From the NCBI GenBank assembly GCA_950069165.1, contig CATMIT010000060.1, positions 1 to 8,611 on the forward strand: 8,611 nucleotides of DNA, given 5' to 3'. The position numbers and the translations under genes are program-made. This document shows positions 6,097 through 8,611 of the stretch, one piece after another (the first letter of the stretch is position 1; the number at the start of each line of letters is the position of its first letter). Under the pieces are notes generated by a model. The model was not told the DNA's origin, made no database searches, and worked only from the letters and a program-made list of their open reading frames with translations. The stretch is from an uncultured Flavobacteriales bacterium (GTDB lineage: Bacteria; Bacteroidota; Bacteroidia; Flavobacteriales; BACL11).

Positions 6097-7913
6097 AGTG
6101 TTTGCTTTTCTTCCAGATTATCCCCTCTTAATTTTCTGAACCTTTTTCGCGCCTCAGCAGTGTAAATACTCCCTTTATATTCTAATAATATTTTCTCATA
6201 AAGCGCTTTTGCTTTCTCCATATTTTTCAATTTTTTCTGATAAATATCCGCCAAAGTAAAAATGGCATCATCCGCCAAAATATCATAAAAGAAGTCTGTT
6301 TCTATTTTTTCAAGCATTGCTACTGCTTTTTGAATTTCACTGTTTTTTAGATAAATTTTCGATTTTTTAAATAGGATTTCATCTGTTAAGGAATGTCCTT
6401 TATAAATATCTAAAATGCTGTCAAGCGTAATTATACTTTCTGAAAATCTGTTCTGAAAAAATAGCAAATCGGCTCTTGCGTAAATTTGCATGGGAATTTC
6501 AGAAGTATCCAAACCCAAATTATCGGTAATAAGCAAGGAAAGATGCATGGCATCATTGGCAATTAGCTTGGAAGTAGATGCTTTTAGCACATCCAATTGT
6601 GCCTGTGCCCATTCAAAATCCCCTTGAAAATAGGCGATTTTTGCCCTGCGCAATTTTGCCTCATGCCCCAAAGGATTTTCCTTAAAACTTTTTTCTACTT
6701 GGGAATAATACAAAATGGCAGTCCATACTTTATTAGTTAGTAGCATAATATCGGCATATTCCAATTTGCACTCTGCCAAATCAGATTTCCTCAGCTGAGG
6801 AATAAGCATTGCCTCATCTAAAATAGTGGCAGCAGATGATAAATTATGCTGGTAAAAAGCTTTGAAATGGGCATAGTTGGAAAGCAGTAAAATGGTGTTT
6901 CTGTTTTTTCCCAGTTTTGCAATTATCTCCAAATAAAGTTTATCGAGTTTTTCCAAATCTGTTTGCTCCCCTGCTTTTTCGATCATCAAATTGTAAGCGT
7001 ATAATTTATTGATATGCGCATCAATAAAAAAGGAATTTTCTTCTCCTTTTTTTATAATATAATCAAAAGCGTCAATGGCTAAATTATAATAGGAATTATC
7101 TAAAAAAATATCTGCCAAATCAAAAATTCTTTCCCCATTCTCCCTCAAGCGTTTGTCAATGGCTTTGGCTTGCAAAAAGGCAAGCTCAAACTGATGGTTT
7201 TGCATAAAAAGCCAAATAAGCATGTCTGAAAAATCAGTGCTTGAATTCTCTTTTTGCACAAATTTTAAAAGTTGTTTTTTAAGAATATTATAATTCTTTG
7301 TGCTTTCAATTCCATCATTATATAGAAATATTTGCAAACTATTTTTTACACTTTGCTTTTGGTTGGGATGATTTTTGATAAGCCGTAAATAGGATGCTAC
7401 CATATTTTCATTGTCCCCCATTTGTTTGTACACATTTGCAACTTGCAAATCGTAAGGATATGTAGGGTTTACCGCTTTTGCTTTTTGGTAAGTTTCCAAT
7501 GCTAAATCATACTCTTTACGCAGGATAAATGCATTTCCCAAACTTATCACTTGCCCAACTTGTTTGCTGATATTTTCTATTGCCGAATGGTAAGTTTTTT
7601 TAGCTTTTTTCTGCTTTCCATTCTTTTTTTGCAAAAAGCCCAAATCGACTTGGTAATTAAGGCTTTTCGGATATTTTTTCAAAATTTTGGAAGCCAACTT
7701 TTCTGCTTCTTTATAGTCCTCAATATTTATTAGGCAAGAAAGGTAAGGGGCGTAATAAGATGGGGAAATGGTTTTTTTATTAAGTTCTTTATATAGCGCT
7801 ATGGCTTTATCGTACTGCCCATTTTGATAATACTGGTAGGCAAGCTGTGCTTGATTGCTTTGCGAAAAAACAAAAGTAGAAACAAGCATGCATAAAAGCA
7901 AAAGTTTTTTCAT
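6093..7913 (-). CDS. Exported TPR-repeat protein of unknown role
   Basis: This 606-residue protein has a clear signal peptide (MKKLLLLCMLVSTFVFSQ, cleavage near residue 18). Cys8 is too early for a lipoprotein box, so it should be periplasmic or outer-membrane associated. The rest is almost all helical hairpins of the tetratricopeptide type. Good TPR units are at about 21-45 (YYQNGQYDKAIALYKEL), 66-80, 133-150 (EYDLALETYQKAKAVNP), 421-440, 480-500, 517-535 and 551-580. The C-terminal units (ADDAIFTLADIYQ, then EKAKALYEKILLEY and AEARKRFRKLRG) resemble the TPRs of YbgF/CpoB and BamD-like envelope proteins. TPRs bind proteins or peptides, but no enzyme domain is present. Its start overlaps the serS stop as TAATG, and its stop overlaps the DUF4286 start as ATGA, so it is translated within the operon. 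Specific function is unknown. Confidence 0.87.
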   Translation of the reverse strand: MKKLLLLCMLVSTFVFSQSNQAQLAYQYYQNGQYDKAIALYKELNKKTISPSYYAPYLSCLINIEDYKEAEKLASKILKKYPKSLNYQVDLGFLQKKNGKQKKAKKTYHSAIENISKQVGQVISLGNAFILRKEYDLALETYQKAKAVNPTYPYDLQVANVYKQMGDNENMVASYLRLIKNHPNQKQSVKNSLQIFLYNDGIESTKNYNILKKQLLKFVQKENSSTDFSDMLIWLFMQNHQFELAFLQAKAIDKRLRENGERIFDLADIFLDNSYYNLAIDAFDYIIKKGEENSFFIDAHINKLYAYNLMIEKAGEQTDLEKLDKLYLEIIAKLGKNRNTILLLSNYAHFKAFYQHNLSSAATILDEAMLIPQLRKSDLAECKLEYADIMLLTNKVWTAILYYSQVEKSFKENPLGHEAKLRRAKIAYFQGDFEWAQAQLDVLKASTSKLIANDAMHLSLLITDNLGLDTSEIPMQIYARADLLFFQNRFSESIITLDSILDIYKGHSLTDEILFKKSKIYLKNSEIQKAVAMLEKIETDFFYDILADDAIFTLADIYQKKLKNMEKAKALYEKILLEYKGSIYTAEARKRFRKLRGDNLEEKQTL

Positions 7914-8611
7914 TACTCAATAATTTCAAAGCCAGTATACTTTTGCAGGGCTTTTGGAATTTTTATCCCACCATCAATTTGGTTGTTTTCAATTAATGAA
8001 GCAAATATTCTGGGTAGCGCCAAAGCGCTTCCATTTAGGGTGTGGCAAAGCTGATTTTTTCCATTTTCATCCTTAAATCGTAATTTCAAACGATTGGCCT
8101 GATAGCTCTCAAAATTGGAAACAGAACTTACTTCCAGCCATTTATCTTGCCCTGCTGAATAGACCTCAAAATCGAAAGTAAGAGCAGAAGTAAAACTTAA
8201 ATCACCCCCACAAAGTTGAGAAATTCTATAAGGCAATTGCAAATCATCTAAAATAGAAGCGACATGGATTACCATCTTATCCAAAGTTTCATAAGATTTT
8301 TCAGGATGTTGAATCTGCACAATTTCTACTTTATCAAACTGATGCAAACGATTTAAGCCCCGAACATCTTTTCCGTAAGAGCCGGCTTCTCTTCTAAAAC
8401 ATGGGGTGTAAGCAGTGCATTTAATAGGAAATTCTTTCACAATTACATCTCTAAAAAAATTAGTTACAGGCACCTCAGCAGTAGGTATCAAATACAAATT
8501 ATCTCCGGTTACATGATACATTTGCCCTTCTTTGTCTGGAAGTTGCCCAGTACCAAAGCCAGAGGATTCATTTTCCAAATAAGGTGGTAAATATTCGGTG
8601 TATCCTGCATT
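7913..8611 (-). CDS. serS: Seryl-tRNA synthetase, C-terminal 232 residues (5' end outside the window)
   Basis: SerS charges tRNA-Ser (and tRNA-Sec where present) with serine, using ATP, in the cytoplasm. The window holds the C-terminal part of the class II catalytic core; the reading frame is open to the right edge, so the TTG at 8578 is internal (residues NAGYTEYLPPYLENE continue through it). Visible landmarks are FGTGQLP, the TAE serine/ATP site in LYLIPTAEVP, the motif 2 region with FRREAGSYGKDVRGLNRLHQ, and GGDLSFTSALTFDFEVYS. Further on are EVSSVSNFESYQANR and motif 3 HTLNGSALALPRIFASLIEN. The tail IKIPKALQKYTGFEIIE is the usual end. The N-terminal coiled coil that grips the tRNA long arm is not in the window. 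Its stop overlaps the TPR gene start (TAATG). Confidence 0.97.
   Translation of the reverse strand, partial: NAGYTEYLPPYLENESSGFGTGQLPDKEGQMYHVTGDNLYLIPTAEVPVTNFFRDVIVKEFPIKCTAYTPCFRREAGSYGKDVRGLNRLHQFDKVEIVQIQHPEKSYETLDKMVIHVASILDDLQLPYRISQLCGGDLSFTSALTFDFEVYSAGQDKWLEVSSVSNFESYQANRLKLRFKDENGKNQLCHTLNGSALALPRIFASLIENNQIDGGIKIPKALQKYTGFEIIE

Noticed and set aside
7551..7733. Plus-strand Phe-rich frame opposite the TPR gene that could pass for a small membrane protein
   Set aside because: The Phe runs are the reverse of Lys-rich TPR codons (AAA read as TTT). There is no support as a gene.

Overview
The window looks like ordinary chromosomal DNA of a Bacteroidota bacterium, most likely Flavobacteriia or a close relative. 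The pointers are AT-rich sequence, A-rich leaders in place of Shine-Dalgarno sites, a TAnnTTTG-type promoter element, a thiamine-riboswitch-controlled TonB-dependent receptor, and a housekeeping cluster containing a DUF4286 protein. I see no mobile element, CRISPR array, tRNA or rRNA.

Left part (1-2685, plus strand). The window opens in the 3' end of a NadR-like P-loop kinase (COG3172 type, nicotinamide riboside kinase related). About 25 bases after its stop codon lies a clear TPP riboswitch aptamer (about 282-359), preceded by a promoter-like TAnnTTTG box. Next comes a hairpin-forming leader, then a 733-residue outer-membrane TonB-dependent receptor (425-2626), probably a thiamine or thiamine-precursor importer. 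A strong GC-rich hairpin with a T-run (2658-2684) ends this unit and separates it from the convergent genes.

Right part (2683-8611, minus strand, transcribed right to left). A tightly packed unit runs serS (partial) > exported TPR protein > DUF4286 protein > rsmA > mgtE. Every junction overlaps (TAATG, ATGA, ATGAATAA, then a 22-base overlap), so co-transcription and translational coupling are likely. After mgtE there is an AT-rich hairpin and an 87-base gap, then a D-2-hydroxyacid dehydrogenase whose stop codon touches the shared terminator. The unit joins tRNA charging (SerS), 16S rRNA dimethylation (RsmA) and Mg2+ uptake (MgtE), all translation-related, with two proteins of unknown function (TPR and DUF4286).

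No new multi-gene system is evident. The points most worth a second look are the riboswitch, its leader and its kinase neighbour, and the two unassigned proteins inside the overlapping housekeeping operon.
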